This document shows, piece after piece, positions 6,066 through 6,761 of a DNA stretch of 6,761 bases; position 1 is the stretch's first letter; each line of letters opens with the position of its first letter. The position numbers were made by a program, and so were the translations under genes. Source of the DNA: Pseudomonadota bacterium (GTDB lineage Bacteria; Pseudomonadota; Alphaproteobacteria; Acetobacterales; Acetobacteraceae); NCBI GenBank assembly GCA_021808205.1, contig JAKBCD010000103.1:1-6761 (forward strand), written 5' to 3'. The notes below the pieces were generated by a model. The model was not told the origin of the DNA. It saw only the letters and a program-made list of their open reading frames with translations, and ran no database searches.

Positions 6066-6761
6066 GCGGCCGCCTGCCCATGGCGGAAAAACCGCAAGCT
6101 CGCTCCCGGCTTGCCTGGGCCGCAGATTTGATGCTGGGCCGGGTGGCAACCCTGCTTGTTGCCTCCGCCGCGCTGGCGCTGGGCATTCTCACCTTCGCCC
6201 TGCTGGCGGGGCGGGTGCGTATGCCCATGTATTCGGGTGGCACGGTCGCCCTTATTTTCGCGGATTTCGCGGCGCTGCTGCTGCTCATCCTGGTGCTGGC
6301 CGGGCGGGTGGTGCGGGTGGTGCTGGAGCACCGGCGCGGTGCCGCCGGGGCCAGGCTGCATGTGCGGCTGGTGCTGCTGTTTGGTGGCGTGGCGGCGGTG
6401 CCCGCCGTGCTGGTGGCCGTCTTCGCCATTGTGTTCTTCAATTTTGGCATCCAGGCCTGGTTCAACAACCGCGTGCAAACCGCACTGGCGGAAAGCAACC
6501 AGGTGGCCCAGGGCTACCTGACCGAGCATGAGAACGACATCCGGCTCGACGCGCTGGCGATGGCGAATGACCTGTCTCAGGCGGGGTCTGTGTTTTTTGG
6601 CAACCCCAATGAATTCGCCTCGTATCTGGTCACGCAAACCTCCGTGCGCGGCCTGACTCAGGCGGTGATCTTCGACCCGCTGAGCGGACAAGTGGTTGCC
6701 TCGGCCGGGCTGTTCGCCGGCATTGCCGCCAGTATTCCGGACCATAACGCCATCGCCGAGG
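6062..6761 (+). CDS. ntrY: nitrogen regulation membrane sensor kinase NtrY, N-terminal part
   Basis: The gene runs off the right edge; 233 codons are visible. NtrY is the membrane histidine kinase of the NtrY/NtrX pair, linked to nitrogen, redox and envelope responses in alphaproteobacteria. After a short basic cytoplasmic start there are three predicted membrane segments: about 28-50, 60-82 and 102-126. The third begins in [11 protein letters not shown] and ends in [15 protein letters not shown], a stretch characteristic of the NtrY N-terminus. An extracytoplasmic sensor region follows ([18 protein letters not shown], then a [11 protein letters not shown] strand typical of a PAS/CACHE-like fold). 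The HAMP, PAS and kinase domains would lie beyond the window. The ATG overlaps the ntrC stop as ATGA, so it belongs to the same operon; an in-frame ATG at 6080 is a weaker alternative. ntrX is the expected next gene. Confidence 0.93.
   Translation, partial: MSGRLPMAEKPQARSRLAWAADLMLGRVATLLVASAALALGILTFALLAGRVRMPMYSGGTVALIFADFAALLLLILVLAGRVVRVVLEHRRGAAGARLHVRLVLLFGGVAAVPAVLVAVFAIVFFNFGIQAWFNNRVQTALAESNQVAQGYLTEHENDIRLDALAMANDLSQAGSVFFGNPNEFASYLVTQTSVRGLTQAVIFDPLSGQVVASAGLFAGIAASIPDHNAIAE

Noticed and set aside
4602..6149. A 515-codon open frame on the minus strand opposite ntrC.
   Set aside because: Its composition is His/Gly/Ala/Gln-rich with no recognisable domain, and it mirrors the third-position GC bias of ntrC, which has every expected motif on the other strand.
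5771..6745. A 324-codon minus-strand open frame opposite the end of ntrC and ntrY.
   Set aside because: It spans two real genes on the other strand and has a Gln/His/Arg-rich shadow composition.

Overview
This window looks like ordinary chromosome from a GC-rich alphaproteobacterium. The evidence is a circularly permuted (two-piece) tmRNA gene of the alphaproteobacterial type, the dusB(nifR3)-ntrB-ntrC-ntrY gene order, and a long-form flavin-dependent thymidylate synthase. A member of Rhodospirillales/Acetobacteraceae is plausible, but that is inference. No mobile element, CRISPR array, tRNA or rRNA is visible.

Layout. Positions 1-275 hold the C-terminal end of a periplasmic ABC-transporter substrate-binding protein (+). 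It overlaps tail to tail with thyX (-, 261-1166). The next ~650 bases carry no supportable protein gene but are not empty. They contain the permuted ssrA/tmRNA gene (+, about 1206-1552), encoding the tag (A)ANDNNVAFAVAA. They also contain a probable small RNA on the minus strand (about 1593-1706) with a strong intrinsic terminator and C/U-rich, anti-Shine-Dalgarno-like segments, followed by a palindromic terminator behind ispF. ispF (-, 1813-2307) and dusB (+, 2432-3466) diverge from a short shared control region that contains a sigma-54-like -24/-12 element. dusB, ntrB (3463-4605), ntrC (4608-6065) and ntrY (6062 to the right edge, incomplete) form a tight run with ATGA overlaps or a 2-nt gap, almost certainly one operon.

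How the genes work together. NtrB/NtrC is the nitrogen-control two-component pair: NtrB is the cytoplasmic kinase/phosphatase and NtrC the sigma-54 activator. NtrY is the membrane kinase of the linked NtrY/NtrX pair; ntrX would be expected just past the right edge. DusB modifies tRNA and sits upstream of ntr genes in many alphaproteobacteria. IspF belongs to the MEP isoprenoid pathway, ThyX makes dTMP, and tmRNA rescues stalled ribosomes.

No wholly new protein system is visible. The parts most worth checking are the non-coding ones: the candidate anti-SD sRNA, the permuted tmRNA with its unusual T-loop, and the sigma-54-like element upstream of dusB.
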